From Deltaproteobacteria bacterium (GTDB lineage: Bacteria > Desulfobacterota > Binatia > UTPRO1), in NCBI GenBank assembly GCA_020852955.1, contig JADYZW010000023.1:1-57124 (forward strand): a stretch of DNA of 57,124 nucleotides, in the 5' to 3' direction. Below the pieces are notes generated by a model, which was not told where the DNA came from, searched no databases, and saw only the letters and a list, made by a program, of their open reading frames with translations. Shown one piece after another: positions 1 through 11,227 of this stretch (position 1 is its first letter; every line of letters starts with the position of its first letter). Both the position numbers and the translations under genes were made by a program.

Positions 1-54
1 CATCCGCGTGCGAGCCTCTATGGTCTCGCCCTCACCCGCCGTTCCACCCACCAC

Positions 55-127
55 GCCACCCTAGCTCAGCTGGCAGAGCAACCGATTCGTAATCGGTAGG
101 TCGAGGGTTCGATTCCCTTGGGTGGCT
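55..127 (+). tRNA. tRNA-Thr (anticodon CGU)
   Basis: The sequence folds as a complete cloverleaf. The acceptor stem pairs GCCACCC with GGGTGGC, the anticodon stem pairs ACCGA with TCGGT around the loop TTCGTAA, and the T arm pairs GAGGG with CCCTT around TTCGATT. The anticodon is CGT, which reads the Thr codon ACG. The 3' CCA is not encoded, so it must be added after transcription. Confidence 0.95.
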
Positions 128-196
128 CTGTCTCTAGCTCTGAACCGCTTTCATGTTGATTCGTTGTGCGGGACGACTCGGTCAGAGGAGGGGCCC

Positions 197-1597
197 TCAT
201 TGCGCCCGCAGCGCCGCTACCTGCCCCTGCCGCGCGTAATCAATCGCCTCGCCGAGCACCCGCGCCGCCTCCTGCGGAGCGTGGAAGCCCATGCTGTTCT
301 CGGCGGCGATGAAGTCGAGGCGCCACTGGGCGCGGCGCTGGAGCTTCAACGCCTCCTGGAGCGACTCGGCCGCCACGCCGTGCGCCTTGGCGGCGACGAC
401 GGCGTCGATCAGATCGACGACCGCGGCGCCGCCTCGCTGCATGAGCTCGTAGTTGCGCTGCTGGATGAGGTCGGCGCGCTGCTTCAGCTCCTCCTCGGAC
501 GTGCGGTGGCAGGTCTGGCAGGCGCGGGTGACGTTCAGGAGGGGGCTGCGGACCCAGTGGTCGCTGATCTTGGTGGCGCCTTCGCGGACGTAGGGCATGT
601 GGCAGTCGGCGCACGAGACGCCGCTCCGGGCGTGGACGCCCTGGCTCCAGAGCTCGAACTCGGGGTGCTGGGCCTTCAGGATCTGGGCGCCGGTCTCGGT
701 GTGGGTGTAGTCGGCGAACGGCTGGCCGTCGGGAAACTTGGTGCCGTCCCAGAAGGCTTCGACGGCCTCGGCGGTCAGGCCCTCGCCCCATGGAAACGTG
801 AGCGGCATCTTGGTCGCGCAGTAGTACTCGACGTGGCACTGGCCGCAGACGTACGAGCGCATCTCGTTGCGGGAGGCGTCGCGGTTCGGGTCGTAGGGGA
901 CGGTGCGGGTGCCGTCGCGCCAGACCTCGATGCTGTGCAAGGCGGGAACGGGCGCGTCCGAGGCGGCGAGCGCCTGGATGCCGCGGATGAAGCCGGGACG
1001 CGTGACCCGGAGCGACATGTCGCCGGGATCGTGGCAGTCGACGCAGCTCACGGGATGCGCGTGCCCCGACGCGTGCAGCTTCGTGTTCAGGTCCTGGTAG
1101 GTGAGCTTGAACGACTCCTCGAAGCCGCGCATGGCGTCGCCGCCGCCAAGCTCGCGATAGAGCGGCATGATCGACGCGTGGCAGTGCAGGCACGACCCGG
1201 ACTGCGGCTTGGTGAGGCGCTTCGTCGCTTCCTGGTCGTACAGCATGTAGGCGTGGCCGCGGCGGTCGCGGTAGTCGATCGAGAAAGCGTAGCCGGCGAA
1301 CATGCGCTTCAACCACGGGTCGCGCTCGATCTTCTCCTCGGGCAGAGCCTCGCTGCCCTGGTGGCCACCGAAGCGCGTCTTGGTGAGGAGCGACGTGCGC
1401 CGGTAGCCGTCGTACTCGGCGGGCCAGTTCTTGCCCCACTTCTCGGGGTCGGTGTCGTCCTCGCCGACGTCGACGACGCGCACGAACGGCACGCGCTGCT
1501 CGGACTTCCGCTCGAAGATGGTGGTGAGGAGCGCGGTCACGCCCGCGGCGGCCGCGGCGACCACGGCGATCAGCACCAGATAGAGGCCTCGATTCAT
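197..1597 (-). CDS. nrfA: Cytochrome c nitrite reductase, catalytic subunit NrfA
   Basis: NrfA reduces nitrite to ammonium with six electrons in the periplasm, fed by the membrane quinol dehydrogenase NrfH. The 466-residue product starts with a hydrophobic signal/anchor segment (about residues 4-25). It carries five haem-binding motifs: CLHCH (136-140), CVDCH (185-189), CGQCH (251-255), CADCH (329-333) and CQTCH (360-364). The third sits in [10 protein letters not shown], whose tyrosine is typical of the NrfA active site. In many NrfA proteins the first, catalytic haem uses CxxCK; here it is CxxCH, a variant known from some NrfA clades. Length and haem number fit the family. The gene lies 25 bp downstream of nrfH on the same strand, so the two probably form an operon. 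Confidence 0.93.
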   Translation of the reverse strand: MNRGLYLVLIAVVAAAAAGVTALLTTIFERKSEQRVPFVRVVDVGEDDTDPEKWGKNWPAEYDGYRRTSLLTKTRFGGHQGSEALPEEKIERDPWLKRMFAGYAFSIDYRDRRGHAYMLYDQEATKRLTKPQSGSCLHCHASIMPLYRELGGGDAMRGFEESFKLTYQDLNTKLHASGHAHPVSCVDCHDPGDMSLRVTRPGFIRGIQALAASDAPVPALHSIEVWRDGTRTVPYDPNRDASRNEMRSYVCGQCHVEYYCATKMPLTFPWGEGLTAEAVEAFWDGTKFPDGQPFADYTHTETGAQILKAQHPEFELWSQGVHARSGVSCADCHMPYVREGATKISDHWVRSPLLNVTRACQTCHRTSEEELKQRADLIQQRNYELMQRGGAAVVDLIDAVVAAKAHGVAAESLQEALKLQRRAQWRLDFIAAENSMGFHAPQEAARVLGEAIDYARQGQVAALRAQ

Positions 1598-1622
1598 CGC
1601 GTTCTCCCGTTTCGAGCGCCGC

Positions 1623-2144
1623 TCATGAGGCGGCGGCGAGATCGGCGGGCGTCAACGGTCCGCCGATTCCGGTCTTCTCCCCGTGGCCGACGCCTCCGTG
1701 GCAGTGCGTGCACGGCACGTCCCCCGGCCGGCTCGACGCCCCGGCGATCCCGTGGACGAGCTCGCCGTGACACCGGAGGCAGTTCTCCTGCAGGATGGCG
1801 CGCCCTCTGGCCTGGACCACGATCGGCTCCACGAACCGCTGCGTGGTGAACTTCTCGCCGTGCCGCCATCCGTTCTCCATCTTCGCGAGATACTTCGGCA
1901 CGAAGGCGTGCGGCAGGTGGCAGTCGACGCAGACGGCGACCTGGTGGTGACTCGCCTTCTGCCACGCGTCGTACTGCGGGCGCATGATGTGGCAGTTGAC
2001 GCAGGCCTTCGGGTCGGTGCTGAGGTACGAGAGCCCGCGGGCGTACCGGAACGTGTAGCCGCCGATGCCCGCGGCGATACCGATGGCGACCGCCAGCACC
2101 AGCGGCAGCGTTCGCGACGACGAGGGCCTCTCGCGGGGCGCCAT
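1623..2144 (-). CDS. nrfH: Tetrahaem quinol dehydrogenase NrfH (NapC/NirT family)
   Basis: NrfH is a small membrane-anchored cytochrome that passes electrons from menaquinol to NrfA. The 173-residue product has one N-terminal membrane helix (about 13-34) and four haem motifs: CVNCH (48-52), CVDCH (72-76), CLRCH (122-126) and CTHCH (145-149). The first motif continues as CVNCHIM; the CxxCHxM pattern is the one whose methionine ligates haem 1 in characterised NrfH. The start ATG at 2144 was chosen because it places the helix at the N-terminus; the reading frame stays open far upstream without homology. It is immediately upstream of nrfA in the same direction. Confidence 0.93.
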   Translation of the reverse strand: MAPRERPSSSRTLPLVLAVAIGIAAGIGGYTFRYARGLSYLSTDPKACVNCHIMRPQYDAWQKASHHQVAVCVDCHLPHAFVPKYLAKMENGWRHGEKFTTQRFVEPIVVQARGRAILQENCLRCHGELVHGIAGASSRPGDVPCTHCHGGVGHGEKTGIGGPLTPADLAAAS

Positions 2145-2155
2145 GCGCCCCCTGG

Positions 2156-5100
2156 TTAGCGGTTCAGCCGCCCGACTGCCAACGCGACACCGTGGGAGCG
2201 AACGCCCTTCCACCAGAGGCTCAGGCGGTCGAGGTACAGGTAGACGACGGGCGTCGTGTAGAGCGTCAGGATCTGGCTCACCAGGAGGCCGCCGACGATG
2301 GTGATGCCGAGCGGGCGGCGGAGCTCCGAGCCCATGCCGGCGCCGAGCGCGAGCGGCAGCCCGCCGAGCAGCGCCGCCATCGTCGTCATCATGATCGGCC
2401 GGAAGCGCAGGAGGCAGGCCTCGTAGATCGCCTCCTCCGGCGCCTTGCCGTCGCGTCGCTCGGCCTCGAGCGCGAAGTCGATCATCAAGATGGCGTTCTT
2501 CTTGACGATGCCGATCAGCAGGATGATGCCGATGAGCGCGATCACGTTGAGCTCGCCTCCGGTCACGAGCAGGGCGAGGATCGCCCCGACCCCCGCCGAC
2601 GGCAGCGTCGAGAGGATCGTGAGCGGGTGGATGTAGCTCTCGTAGAGGATGCCGAGCACGATGTAGACCGCGACGAGCGCGGCCAGGATCAGGAGCGGCT
2701 GATTCGCGAGCGACGCCTGGAACGCCTGCGCCGTACCCGCGAAGGTCGCGCGCACGCCCGGCGGGATATCGAGCTCGCGCACGGCGGCGGTGATCGCGTC
2801 GACGGCCTCGCCGAGCGCCACGCCCGGCGCCAGGTTGAAGGAGACGGTCGTCGCCGGGAACTGCCCCTGGTGGGTGACGGCGAGCGCCGCCGTGCCGGGC
2901 TCGATGCGCGCGAAGGCGGCGAGGGGCACCGGCGTGCCGTTCGCCGCTCGGACATAGACGTCGCGCAGCGTCTCCGGCCGCTGCCAGAAGCTCGGAGCCA
3001 CCCCCATGACGACGTGGTACTGGTTCAGCGCGGTGTAGATCGTCGACACCTGGCGCTGCCCGAACGCGTCGTAGAGCGCGTCGTCGATCATTTGCGTCGT
3101 GACACCGAGCCGCGCCGCGGTCGCGCGATCGATCGCGAGGGTGGTCTGGAGGCCGCCGCTCATCTGGTCGCTGTTCACGTCGGTGAGGATCGGCATGGTG
3201 CGGAGCTCGGCGAGCACCTTGGGCGCGGCGTCCTCGAGGTCGTCGAGGTCGTCGCCCTGGAGCGTGAACTGGTACAGCGCGCCGCTCGGACGGCCGCCGA
3301 TGCGGATGTCCTGGACGGGCTGCAGGAAGAGGCTCGCCCCGGCAACGCTCGCGAGCTTCGGCCGCAAACGCGCCGCGATGACGTCGCCCGAGGCCTTGCG
3401 CTCCGCGAGCGGCTTCAGGGCCACGAACATGCGCCCCGTGCTCGACCCCTGCGAGCCGCCGGTGAAGGCGACGACGGTCTCGACCGCCGGATCGCTCCGC
3501 ACGATGTCGACGAGCTCGCCGAGCTTCCCCTGCATCGCCTGGAACGACGCCGCCTGGTCGGCCTGGACGTTGCCGACGAGCCGCCCCGTGTCCTGCTGCG
3601 GGAAGAACCCCTTCGGCACGATGCCGTAGAGGTGGACATTGAGCGCGACCATGAGGCCGGCGACGAGCAGCGTGAAGCGCGGGTGCGCGAGCGTCCAGGC
3701 GAGGCTCCGCTCGTAGGCGCGGTGCAGCCCGCCGAAGACGCGCTCCGCGGCGCGCGCCGGCCGGCCGGCCGGCCGCGCGCCGTGCCCGCGCCGCAGGATC
3801 TGCGCACACATCATGGGGGTCGTGGTGAGCGACACGACCAGGGAGATCAGCACCGCCAGCGACAGCACGACCGCGAACTCGCGGAAGAGCCGCCCCACGA
3901 TGCCGCCCATCAGGAGGATCGGGATGAACACCGCGACCAGCGACACGCTCATCGACAGCACGGTGAAGGCGATCTCGCGCGCGCCGCCGAGCGCCGCCTC
4001 GCGCGGGGACGCGCCGCGCTCGAGGTGCCGCATGACGTTCTCCAGCACGACGATCGCGTCGTCGACCACGAACCCGGTCGAGATCGTGAGCGCCATGAGT
4101 GACAGGTTGTCGATCGAGTAGTCGAGGAGGTACATCGCGCCGAACGTGCCGATCAGCGAGAGCGGCACGACGACGCTCGGAATCGCGGTCGCGCGGAGGT
4201 CCCGCAGGAAGAGGAAGACCACCAGGATCACGAGCGCGATCGCGATAGCCATCGCTATCTCGACGTCGTGCACCGAGGCGCGAATCGAGGCGCTGCGGTC
4301 GATGACGACGTCGAGGTCGACCGCGCGCGGGACCACGGCGCGGAGATACGGCAGCCGGGCGCGGATGCGGTCCATCGTCGCGATGATGTTGGCGCCGGGC
4401 TTGCGGAAGATGACCGCCATGACGGCCGGCTTGCCGTTGGCGAATCCGACCGTCCGCACGTCCTCGACCGCGTCGCGGACCTCGGCGACGTCGCGGATGC
4501 GGACCACGGCACCGTCGCGGTAGCGCACGACGAGCGGACGGTACTCGGCCGCCGTCATCAGTTGGCCGTCGGTGTCGAGGTTCCAGGCGCGCGCGGTGGT
4601 CGCGATCTCGCCGACCGGCCGGTTGCTGTTGGCCGCGCCGAGCACGGCACGCACCTCGTCGAACCCGATGCCGTAGCTGGTGAGCGCCGTCGGGTTCAGC
4701 TCGACGCGCACCGCCGGCAGCGCGCTGCCCCCGATGAACACCTGCCCGACGCCCTCCACCTGCGCGAGCTCCTGCTGGAGGACCGACGCGGCCGCGTCGT
4801 AGAGGCGGCTCGGCGGCAGCGTGTCGGAGGTGAGGCTCATGACCGCGATCGGCGCGTCGGCCGGGTTCACCTTGCGATAGTACGGGTTGTTCGGGAGCGC
4901 CGCCGGTAGCTGACCGCGCGCGGCGTTGATCGCCGCCTGGACGTCGCGCGCCGCGGAGTCGATGCTGCGGCCGAGGTCGAACTGCAGCGTCACCTGCGTC
5001 GCGCCGAGGCCGCTCGTCGACGTCATCTCGGTCACGCCGGCGATGCGCCCGAACATACGCTCGAGCGGCATCGCGACCGCCGACGCCATCGTCTCCGGGC

Positions 5101-5263
5101 TCGCTCCGGGCAGACTCGCCGACACCTGGATCGTCGGAAACTCGACTTGCGGCAACGGCGCCACGGGCAGGTGCTGGAAGGCGATCGCGCCCGCGAGCGC
5201 GACCGCCAGGGTCAGCAGCGAGGTCGCGACCGGCCGGCGGATGAACGCCGCGGAGAGGGTCAC
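2156..5263 (-). CDS. mdtC: RND efflux permease, MdtC-like
   Basis: This is an inner-membrane proton/drug antiporter subunit of the AcrB/MdtBC type, 1,035 residues, the usual length. The start is inferred as GTG at 5263, overlapping the stop of the upstream permease by 4 bp (GTGA), which signals translational coupling. The N-terminus has the family signature ([11 protein letters not shown], then [11 protein letters not shown]). The paired aspartates of the proton relay lie in [10 protein letters not shown] (about residue 400), and the relay lysine is in [13 protein letters not shown] near the C-terminus. It resembles the neighbouring permease throughout, so the two probably arose by duplication and form a heterotrimer as in MdtBC. 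No outer-membrane channel gene is adjacent. Substrate is not predictable. Confidence 0.9.
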   Translation of the reverse strand: MTLSAAFIRRPVATSLLTLAVALAGAIAFQHLPVAPLPQVEFPTIQVSASLPGASPETMASAVAMPLERMFGRIAGVTEMTSTSGLGATQVTLQFDLGRSIDSAARDVQAAINAARGQLPAALPNNPYYRKVNPADAPIAVMSLTSDTLPPSRLYDAAASVLQQELAQVEGVGQVFIGGSALPAVRVELNPTALTSYGIGFDEVRAVLGAANSNRPVGEIATTARAWNLDTDGQLMTAAEYRPLVVRYRDGAVVRIRDVAEVRDAVEDVRTVGFANGKPAVMAVIFRKPGANIIATMDRIRARLPYLRAVVPRAVDLDVVIDRSASIRASVHDVEIAMAIAIALVILVVFLFLRDLRATAIPSVVVPLSLIGTFGAMYLLDYSIDNLSLMALTISTGFVVDDAIVVLENVMRHLERGASPREAALGGAREIAFTVLSMSVSLVAVFIPILLMGGIVGRLFREFAVVLSLAVLISLVVSLTTTPMMCAQILRRGHGARPAGRPARAAERVFGGLHRAYERSLAWTLAHPRFTLLVAGLMVALNVHLYGIVPKGFFPQQDTGRLVGNVQADQAASFQAMQGKLGELVDIVRSDPAVETVVAFTGGSQGSSTGRMFVALKPLAERKASGDVIAARLRPKLASVAGASLFLQPVQDIRIGGRPSGALYQFTLQGDDLDDLEDAAPKVLAELRTMPILTDVNSDQMSGGLQTTLAIDRATAARLGVTTQMIDDALYDAFGQRQVSTIYTALNQYHVVMGVAPSFWQRPETLRDVYVRAANGTPVPLAAFARIEPGTAALAVTHQGQFPATTVSFNLAPGVALGEAVDAITAAVRELDIPPGVRATFAGTAQAFQASLANQPLLILAALVAVYIVLGILYESYIHPLTILSTLPSAGVGAILALLVTGGELNVIALIGIILLIGIVKKNAILMIDFALEAERRDGKAPEEAIYEACLLRFRPIMMTTMAALLGGLPLALGAGMGSELRRPLGITIVGGLLVSQILTLYTTPVVYLYLDRLSLWWKGVRSHGVALAVGRLNR

Positions 5264-8200
5264 TCGGACTCCAGCATCGCGCCGGCCCCGGCGTTCCGGA
5301 GCTCCTCCGCGCGGCCGGACCGCCGGGCGAAGCGGTGCGCCAGGCGGTCGAACGCCAGGTAGATCACCGGCGTCGAGTAGAGCGTGAGCACCTGGCTCAC
5401 GAGGAGCCCGCCGACGATGGCCACGCCGAGCGGATGACGGAGCTCGGAGCCCATGCCCGTGCCGAGCGCGAGCGGCAGCCCGCCGAGGAGCGCCGCCATC
5501 GTCGTCATCATGATCGGCCGGAAGCGCAGGAGACAGGCCTCGTGGATCGCCTCCTCCGGCGTCTTGCCTCCGTGGCGCTCCGCCTCGAGCGCGAAGTCGA
5601 TCATCATGATGGCGTTCTTCTTGACGATGCCGATCAGCAGGATGATGCCGATCAGCGCGATCACGTTGAGCTCGCCGCCGGTGAGCATCAGCGCGAGGAT
5701 CGCGCCGACGCCGGCGGACGGCAGCGTCGAGAGGATCGTCAGCGGATGGATGTAGCTCTCGTAGAGCACGCCGAGCACGATGTAGACGGTCACGAGCGCC
5801 GCCAGGATCAGGAACGGCTGGTTCGCGAGCGACGCCTGGAACGCCTGCGCGGTGCCCTGGAAGCCGGCGCGGATGCTCGCGGGGAGGCCGACGTCGTCCG
5901 CCGTGCGGTCGATCGCGTCGACGGCCTCGCCGAGCGACGCCCCCGGCGCCAGGTTGAACGACAGCGTCACGGCCGGGAACTGCCCCTGGTGGGTCACCGC
6001 GAGCGCGGCCGTGCCGACCTCCGCCGTCGTGAACGAAGCGAGCGGCACGGCGGCGCCGCCCGCCGAGCGGACGTAGAGGTGATCGAGCGCCTCGGGACCC
6101 TGCTGAAAGCTCGGATCCACCTCGAGGACGACCCGGTACTGGTTGAGCTGGGTGAAGATCGTCGACACCTGCCGCTGCCCGAACGCGTCGTAGAGCGTAT
6201 CGTCGATCATCTGCGGCGTGATGCCGAGCCGCGACGCCGTGTCGCGGTCGATCGCGAGCGTGAGCTCCAGGCCGCCGGTCTGCTGGTCGCTCGCGACGTC
6301 GCGGATCTGCGGCAGGTGGCGCAGGCGCTCGAGCATGCGGGGCGCGAACTCGCGCAGCGCGTCGGCGTCGGGTGAGGCGAGGCTGTACTGGAACTGGGTG
6401 CGGCTCACCCGGTCCTCGACGGTCAGGTCCTGCACCGGCTGCATGTAGAGCGTCGCGCCCTCGACCTCGGCGAGCACCGGCTGGAGCCGTCGGATGACCT
6501 CGACGGCGCTCGCATCGCGTTCGCCGAGCGCCTTCAGGTTGATCTGGATGCGGCCGGCGTTCGCCGTCGTATTGACGCCGTCGACGCCGATGAAGGACGA
6601 CAGGCTCTCGACCGCCGGATCGCGCAGCACGACCGCCGCGAGCCGCTGCTGCCGCTCCGCCATCGCCGCGAACGACACCGACTCCGGCGCCTCCGACACG
6701 CCGAGGATCACGCCCGTGTCCTGCACCGGGAAGAAGCCCTTCGGCACGAGAACGTAGAGGAGCACGGTCGCCGCGAGCGTCACGACGAACCCGATCAGCG
6801 TGGCCGTCTGGCGGCGCAGCACCCACCGCAGCGAGGCGCCGTAGCGGGCGATCAGCCAGGCGAAGGCCGACGCCGAACCGCGCGCGAACCGGCCCGACCC
6901 GCCCGCCGGCACGTTGCGCAACAGCCGCGCGCACATCATCGGCGTGAGCGTCAGCGACACGACCGCCGACACCAGGATCGTCACCGCCAGCGTCACCGCG
7001 AACTCGCGGAAGAGCCGGCCCACGATGTCGCCCATGAACAGCAGCGGAATCAGCACCGCCACGAGCGAGACCGTCAGCGAGATGATCGTGAAACCGATCT
7101 CCTGCGAGCCCGCGAGCGCCGCCTCGCGGGGCGTCTTCCCCTCCTCGAGGTGGCGCGTGATGTTCTCGATCATCACGATCGCGTCGTCGACGACGAAGCC
7201 CGTCGAGATGGTGAGCGCCATGAGCGACAGATTGTCCAGGCTGTACCCGAGCAGGTACATCGCGCCGAACGTGCCGACGATCGAGAGCGGCACCGCGACG
7301 CTCGGAATCACGGTCGCCGAGAGCTCCCCCAGGAACAGGAACATCACCATCACCACGAGCGCGACGGTGAGCATGAGCTCGAACTGCACGGCGCGGACCG
7401 AGGCGCGGATGGTGTTCGTGCGATCGGTGAGGACGCGCACCTCGACGCCCGCCGGCAGCGCGGCGGTGAGCTGCGGCAGCAGGCGCGTGATGCGATCGAC
7501 CACGCCGATGATGTTGGCCCCGGGCTGGCGCTGGATGTTGACGAGCACCGCCGGCTCGGCGTTCATCCACGCGGCCTGCTTCGCGTTTTCGGCGCCGTCG
7601 ACGACCTCGGCGACGTCCATGACGCGCACCGGCCGATCGTCGCGGTACGCGATCACGAGGCCGCGATAGTCCTCGGCGGACATCAGCTGGTCGTTGGCGC
7701 CGATCATCCAGGCGCGCTTGGGGCCGTCGAAGCTGCCCTTCGCCTGGTTGACGTTGGCGGCGGCGATGGTCCGCCGCAGGTCCTCGAGCGCGAGATCGTA
7801 GGCGGCGAGCGCCGTCGGGTTGGCGCGCACGCGCACCGCCGGCTTCTGCCCGCCCCCGAGGCTCACCAGGCCGACGCCCGGGAGCTGCGAGATCTTCTGC
7901 GCGAGCCTCGTGTCCGCCAGATCCTGGACCCTGCCGAGCGGCAGCGTCTTCGACGTGAGCGCGAGGGTCAGGACGGGCGCGTCGGCGGGATTGATCTTGC
8001 TGTAGACGGGCGGGTTCGGAAGATCCTTCGGCAGGAACGTCCCGGCCGCGTTGATCGCGGCCTGCACGTCCTGCTCCGCGACGTCGATCTCGAGCTCGAG
8101 CGCGAACTGCAGCACGATCACCGAGCTCCCGAAGGAGCTCGTGGACGTCATCTGCTTCAGCCCCGGCACCTGCCCGAACTGCCGTTCGAGCGGCGCCGTG

Positions 8201-8388
8201 ACCGACGACGCCATCACGTCCGGGCTCGCCCCGGGATAGAACGTGACGACCTGGATGGTCGGGTAGTCCACCTGCGGGAGCGCCGAGACCGGAAGCTGAC
8301 GGTACGCCACGATCCCCGACAGCAGGAGCGCGACCATGAAGAGCGAGGTCGCGACCGGCCGCAGGATGAAGGCGCGCGAGACGTTCAC
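5260..8388 (-). CDS. mdtB: RND efflux permease, MdtB-like
   Basis: Second RND permease of the system, 1,042 residues. The GTG start at 8388 overlaps the stop of the periplasmic adaptor gene by 4 bp. The N-terminus has [11 protein letters not shown] and [11 protein letters not shown]. The proton-relay aspartates are in [13 protein letters not shown] and the relay lysine is in [13 protein letters not shown]. Two large periplasmic loops and twelve predicted membrane segments fit AcrB-type pumps. The order adaptor-permease-permease matches mdtABC; an MdtD-like gene and a local TolC homologue are absent. Assignment of MdtB versus MdtC is by gene order only. Confidence 0.9.
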   Translation of the reverse strand: MNVSRAFILRPVATSLFMVALLLSGIVAYRQLPVSALPQVDYPTIQVVTFYPGASPDVMASSVTAPLERQFGQVPGLKQMTSTSSFGSSVIVLQFALELEIDVAEQDVQAAINAAGTFLPKDLPNPPVYSKINPADAPVLTLALTSKTLPLGRVQDLADTRLAQKISQLPGVGLVSLGGGQKPAVRVRANPTALAAYDLALEDLRRTIAAANVNQAKGSFDGPKRAWMIGANDQLMSAEDYRGLVIAYRDDRPVRVMDVAEVVDGAENAKQAAWMNAEPAVLVNIQRQPGANIIGVVDRITRLLPQLTAALPAGVEVRVLTDRTNTIRASVRAVQFELMLTVALVVMVMFLFLGELSATVIPSVAVPLSIVGTFGAMYLLGYSLDNLSLMALTISTGFVVDDAIVMIENITRHLEEGKTPREAALAGSQEIGFTIISLTVSLVAVLIPLLFMGDIVGRLFREFAVTLAVTILVSAVVSLTLTPMMCARLLRNVPAGGSGRFARGSASAFAWLIARYGASLRWVLRRQTATLIGFVVTLAATVLLYVLVPKGFFPVQDTGVILGVSEAPESVSFAAMAERQQRLAAVVLRDPAVESLSSFIGVDGVNTTANAGRIQINLKALGERDASAVEVIRRLQPVLAEVEGATLYMQPVQDLTVEDRVSRTQFQYSLASPDADALREFAPRMLERLRHLPQIRDVASDQQTGGLELTLAIDRDTASRLGITPQMIDDTLYDAFGQRQVSTIFTQLNQYRVVLEVDPSFQQGPEALDHLYVRSAGGAAVPLASFTTAEVGTAALAVTHQGQFPAVTLSFNLAPGASLGEAVDAIDRTADDVGLPASIRAGFQGTAQAFQASLANQPFLILAALVTVYIVLGVLYESYIHPLTILSTLPSAGVGAILALMLTGGELNVIALIGIILLIGIVKKNAIMMIDFALEAERHGGKTPEEAIHEACLLRFRPIMMTTMAALLGGLPLALGTGMGSELRHPLGVAIVGGLLVSQVLTLYSTPVIYLAFDRLAHRFARRSGRAEELRNAGAGAMLESE

Positions 8389-9599
8389 GCGGGCGGCGCT
8401 TGCGCCGATGCGGGGGTCCGCGCCGGACCGGCGGCCTCGGCGCCGCGAAGCTTCACGGCGCTGCCGGCGCGGAGTTTGTCGACGCCGTCGACCACGACCC
8501 GCTCGGCGGCGGCGAGCCCGCTCGCGATCGCCGTCTCGCCGTCCGCCTCGGGACCGGCAACGACCGGCCGCACCTCGACCGTCGCGTCGGGCGTCACGAC
8601 GTAGACGAAGGTGCCGGCGGCGCCGCGCTGAACGGCGGCCCCGGGCACGATCACGACGTTTTCCCGCACGTCGAGGCGCAAGCGGACGTTCACGAACTGG
8701 TTCGGGAAGAGCGCCCGATCGGCGTTGTCGAAGACGGCCTTCAGGCGGGCCGTCCCGGTCGCCGGGTCGATCTGGTTGTCGGTCGATTGCAGCGTCCCGG
8801 CCGCGAGCTCCTTCTGCCCGGCGCGGTCGTAGGCCTCGACGACGAGCGCGCGGCCGTCGCCGGCCTTGTCGAGCACGGCGCGGAGATCGTCCTCCGGCAC
8901 GCTGAAGAGCACGGTGATCGGCTGCACCTGCGTGATGACGCAGAGCCCCTGCTCGTCGCTCGCGCGCACGACGTTCCCGACGTCGACGCGGCGCAGACCG
9001 ACGCGGCCGCCGATCGGCGCCGTCACGCGGCTGTAGGTGAGCTGGAGCTTCGCCTGGTCGATGAGGGCCTGGTCGACCTGGACGGCGCCTTCGTACTGGC
9101 CGACCGTCGCCTGCTGGTCGTCGTACATCTGGCGCGCGATGATGCCCTGGTCGAGGAGCTCGCGGTTCCGTTGCAGCGTTCGCTTCGCCACCGCGAGCAG
9201 CGCGCGGTCGCGCGCCATCTGCCCTTCGGCCTGGGCGAGCTGCACCTGGAAGGGCCGCGGATCGATCTCGACGAGGAGATCGCCCTCGCGCACGGCCTGC
9301 CCCTCCTCGAAGGCGACGCGCACGATCTGGCCGTCGACCCGGCTCTTCACCGTCACGGTGTTGTAGGCGGTGACGGTGCCGAGGGCAGAAAGGTAGACCG
9401 GCATGTCGCCCCGGCGGGCGGCGACCGCGACCACCGGCACCGGCGGGGCGGCGGGCTTCGCGGCTCCCGGCGGCGCCTCGGGAGCGCCGTCCCCCGTCGA
9501 GGCCGCCAGCCGATACGCCGCGACCGCCGCGATCGCCGCCCCGATCACCCACATCCACGCACGTCGCCGCGCGGGGGCGGCGGCCAGGGTCGTCTCCAT
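8385..9599 (-). CDS. mdtA: RND periplasmic adaptor (membrane fusion protein), MdtA-like
   Basis: The adaptor links the RND permease to an outer-membrane channel. The chosen start (ATG at 9599) gives 404 residues with an N-terminal signal/anchor helix following [15 protein letters not shown]. Typical parts are visible in order: a lipoyl-like half motif ([20 protein letters not shown]), a coiled-coil hairpin rich in Gln/Ala/Leu, the second lipoyl half ([20 protein letters not shown]), a beta-barrel region and the MFP C-terminal part. An upstream in-frame ATG (9614 or 9650) is possible; no strong ribosome site decides it. It heads the adaptor-permease-permease operon. Confidence 0.9.
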   Translation of the reverse strand: METTLAAAPARRRAWMWVIGAAIAAVAAYRLAASTGDGAPEAPPGAAKPAAPPVPVVAVAARRGDMPVYLSALGTVTAYNTVTVKSRVDGQIVRVAFEEGQAVREGDLLVEIDPRPFQVQLAQAEGQMARDRALLAVAKRTLQRNRELLDQGIIARQMYDDQQATVGQYEGAVQVDQALIDQAKLQLTYSRVTAPIGGRVGLRRVDVGNVVRASDEQGLCVITQVQPITVLFSVPEDDLRAVLDKAGDGRALVVEAYDRAGQKELAAGTLQSTDNQIDPATGTARLKAVFDNADRALFPNQFVNVRLRLDVRENVVIVPGAAVQRGAAGTFVYVVTPDATVEVRPVVAGPEADGETAIASGLAAAERVVVDGVDKLRAGSAVKLRGAEAAGPARTPASAQAPPA

Positions 9600-9931
9600 A
9601 GGAAGTGGCAGCATCGTGCCATGGCGCCGCCTGTCAAGGGAGCGGGGCACGCACGACGCCGGGTCACCGGTCGAAGCACCGCGCCGGCCTGTCGGTCCGC
9701 CGCGAGCGGGCGTTCCGATCGGTGTCGCCGGCGGGTGGGTGCGGGCTCACTCGTCCGCGACCCGCCCGCCTGCTGCCACCCCTTCGGTTCCGATTGCCGT
9801 GCCGCGTGGGGAATACCTACCCGCACGGCCACGCGAACGCTCGCGCAGCGAACGCCCGCGCCGTTGACCAGGTCGCAGCCAACGTGCGATCAGGCGGCGG
9901 CGTTCGCGAACGCCCGCCGATCCGGACGACG
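9600..9931. other. Intergenic region between divergent mdtA-like and gldA-like genes
   Basis: This 332-bp stretch holds the presumed promoters for the efflux operon (leftward) and the dehydrogenase (rightward). I see no clear consensus promoter, terminator or repeated operator. Reading frames are open across it, but their translations are low-complexity Arg/Ala/Pro-rich and look like GC-driven noise. Confidence 0.6.
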
Positions 9932-11131
9932 ATGCCGCCAACAGAACCCTTCTTCCCGAGCCTGGTCTTCGCGCCCGAAGGCGCCGCCGCCGCGCCGCGC
10001 GTCTTCACCGCGCCCGCGCGCTACGTCCAGGGACCGGGCGTGTTGGCGCAGGTCGGCCGGTATCTTTCGCTCCTGCGCGCGCGCCACGCCGCGATCCTGG
10101 TCTCGGCCGGCGGCGCGCGCCGCTTCGGGCCGACGCTCACCGCGTCGCTCGACGCCGCCGCCGTCGCCGCGACCTTCCGCACCTTCGGCGGCGAATGCTC
10201 GCTCCCGGAGATCGAGGATCACGCCCGCGCGCTCGCGAGCGCGGGTGTCGACTGCCTGGTCGCGGTCGGCGGCGGCAAATGCGTCGACGCAGGCAAAGCC
10301 GTCGCGTTCCGTATCGACGTGCCGGTGGCGATCGTGCCGACGCTCGCGTCGAACGACGCCCCCTGCTCCGCCGTCTCGGTGCTCTACTCGGCCGAGGGAG
10401 TGTCGGCGGGGGTCGAGCAGTACCCGAGCAACCCGGCGCTCGTCGTCGTCGACACCGCGATCGTCGCCGCCGCGCCCGAGCGCTTCCTCGTCTCGGGCAT
10501 GGGAGACGCGATGGCGACCTGGTACGAGGCCGCCGTCTGCCTGGGGAATCCGGGCGGGATGACGACGCTCGGCGCGCGGCCCACCATTGCCTCGGCCGCG
10601 ATCGGCGAGGCGTGCGCCGCGACGCTCTTCGCCGAGGGTCGGGCGGCGGCCGCCGCCGTCGCGCGCCGGGTCGTGCATCCGACGCTCGAAGCGGTGGTCG
10701 AAGCCAACACGCTCCTGAGCGGTCTCGGCTTCGAAAGCGGCGGGCTCGCCGCCGCCCACGCCTTCGCGCAGAGCTTCACGCAGCTCCCCGCGACCAACGC
10801 GCGCTTCCTGCACGGCGAGATGGTCGCGATGGGGACGCTCGCGCAGCTCGTCCTGGAATCGCGGCCCGACGAGGCGCGGCGGGTCGCGCGCTTCTTCGCC
10901 GACGTCGGCCTCCCCGTGCACCTCGGACAGCTCGGCGTCGACGCGAGCGACAGGGAAGCGCTCGACACCATCGCCGCCGGCGCCGCGTTCTTCCCGTTCA
11001 TCGGCAACATGCCGACGCCGGTCGACGCGGCGAGTCTGCGCGCGGGCCTGCTCGGCGCGCACGACCTCGGCCTCGCGATGCGCGCCGAGGTCGGCGACGA
11101 GGCGTACCGCCGCCTGCACGGCGCCGGCTGA
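9932..11131 (+). CDS. gldA: Iron-containing alcohol dehydrogenase, glycerol dehydrogenase (GldA)-like
   Basis: The 399-residue product belongs to the Fe/Zn-dependent alcohol dehydrogenase superfamily, closest by motif to NAD-dependent glycerol dehydrogenases, which interconvert glycerol and dihydroxyacetone. The nucleotide-binding GGGK is at 113-116, and the GldA-type segment PTLASNDAPCSAVSVLY covers 136-152. Likely metal ligands are D192 (GMGDA), H276 (AAAHAF) and H294 (FLHGEM). ATG 9932 is chosen because homology begins shortly after it; the frame upstream is uninformative. It is followed 96 bp later by a haloalkane dehalogenase gene on the same strand. Substrate is inferred from family only. 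Confidence 0.82.
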   Translation: MPPTEPFFPSLVFAPEGAAAAPRVFTAPARYVQGPGVLAQVGRYLSLLRARHAAILVSAGGARRFGPTLTASLDAAAVAATFRTFGGECSLPEIEDHARALASAGVDCLVAVGGGKCVDAGKAVAFRIDVPVAIVPTLASNDAPCSAVSVLYSAEGVSAGVEQYPSNPALVVVDTAIVAAAPERFLVSGMGDAMATWYEAAVCLGNPGGMTTLGARPTIASAAIGEACAATLFAEGRAAAAAVARRVVHPTLEAVVEANTLLSGLGFESGGLAAAHAFAQSFTQLPATNARFLHGEMVAMGTLAQLVLESRPDEARRVARFFADVGLPVHLGQLGVDASDREALDTIAAGAAFFPFIGNMPTPVDAASLRAGLLGAHDLGLAMRAEVGDEAYRRLHGAG

Positions 11132-11227
11132 TCGCCTCCCCGTACCGGCCCGCCGCGCCCGCGTTGACTCGCCCGGGGGCGCGGGCGAGAGACGTCCCGA
11201 CCGTCACTCGCCGAGGAGGAACGTGCC

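Noticed and set aside
2156..8604. Long open frames on the opposite strand and alternative frames of the mdtBC genes (e.g. + strand 2192-4102 and 7150-8604)
   Set aside because: High GC keeps alternative frames open; their translations are low-complexity Arg/Glu/Asp and show no family features, while the minus-strand RND proteins are clear.
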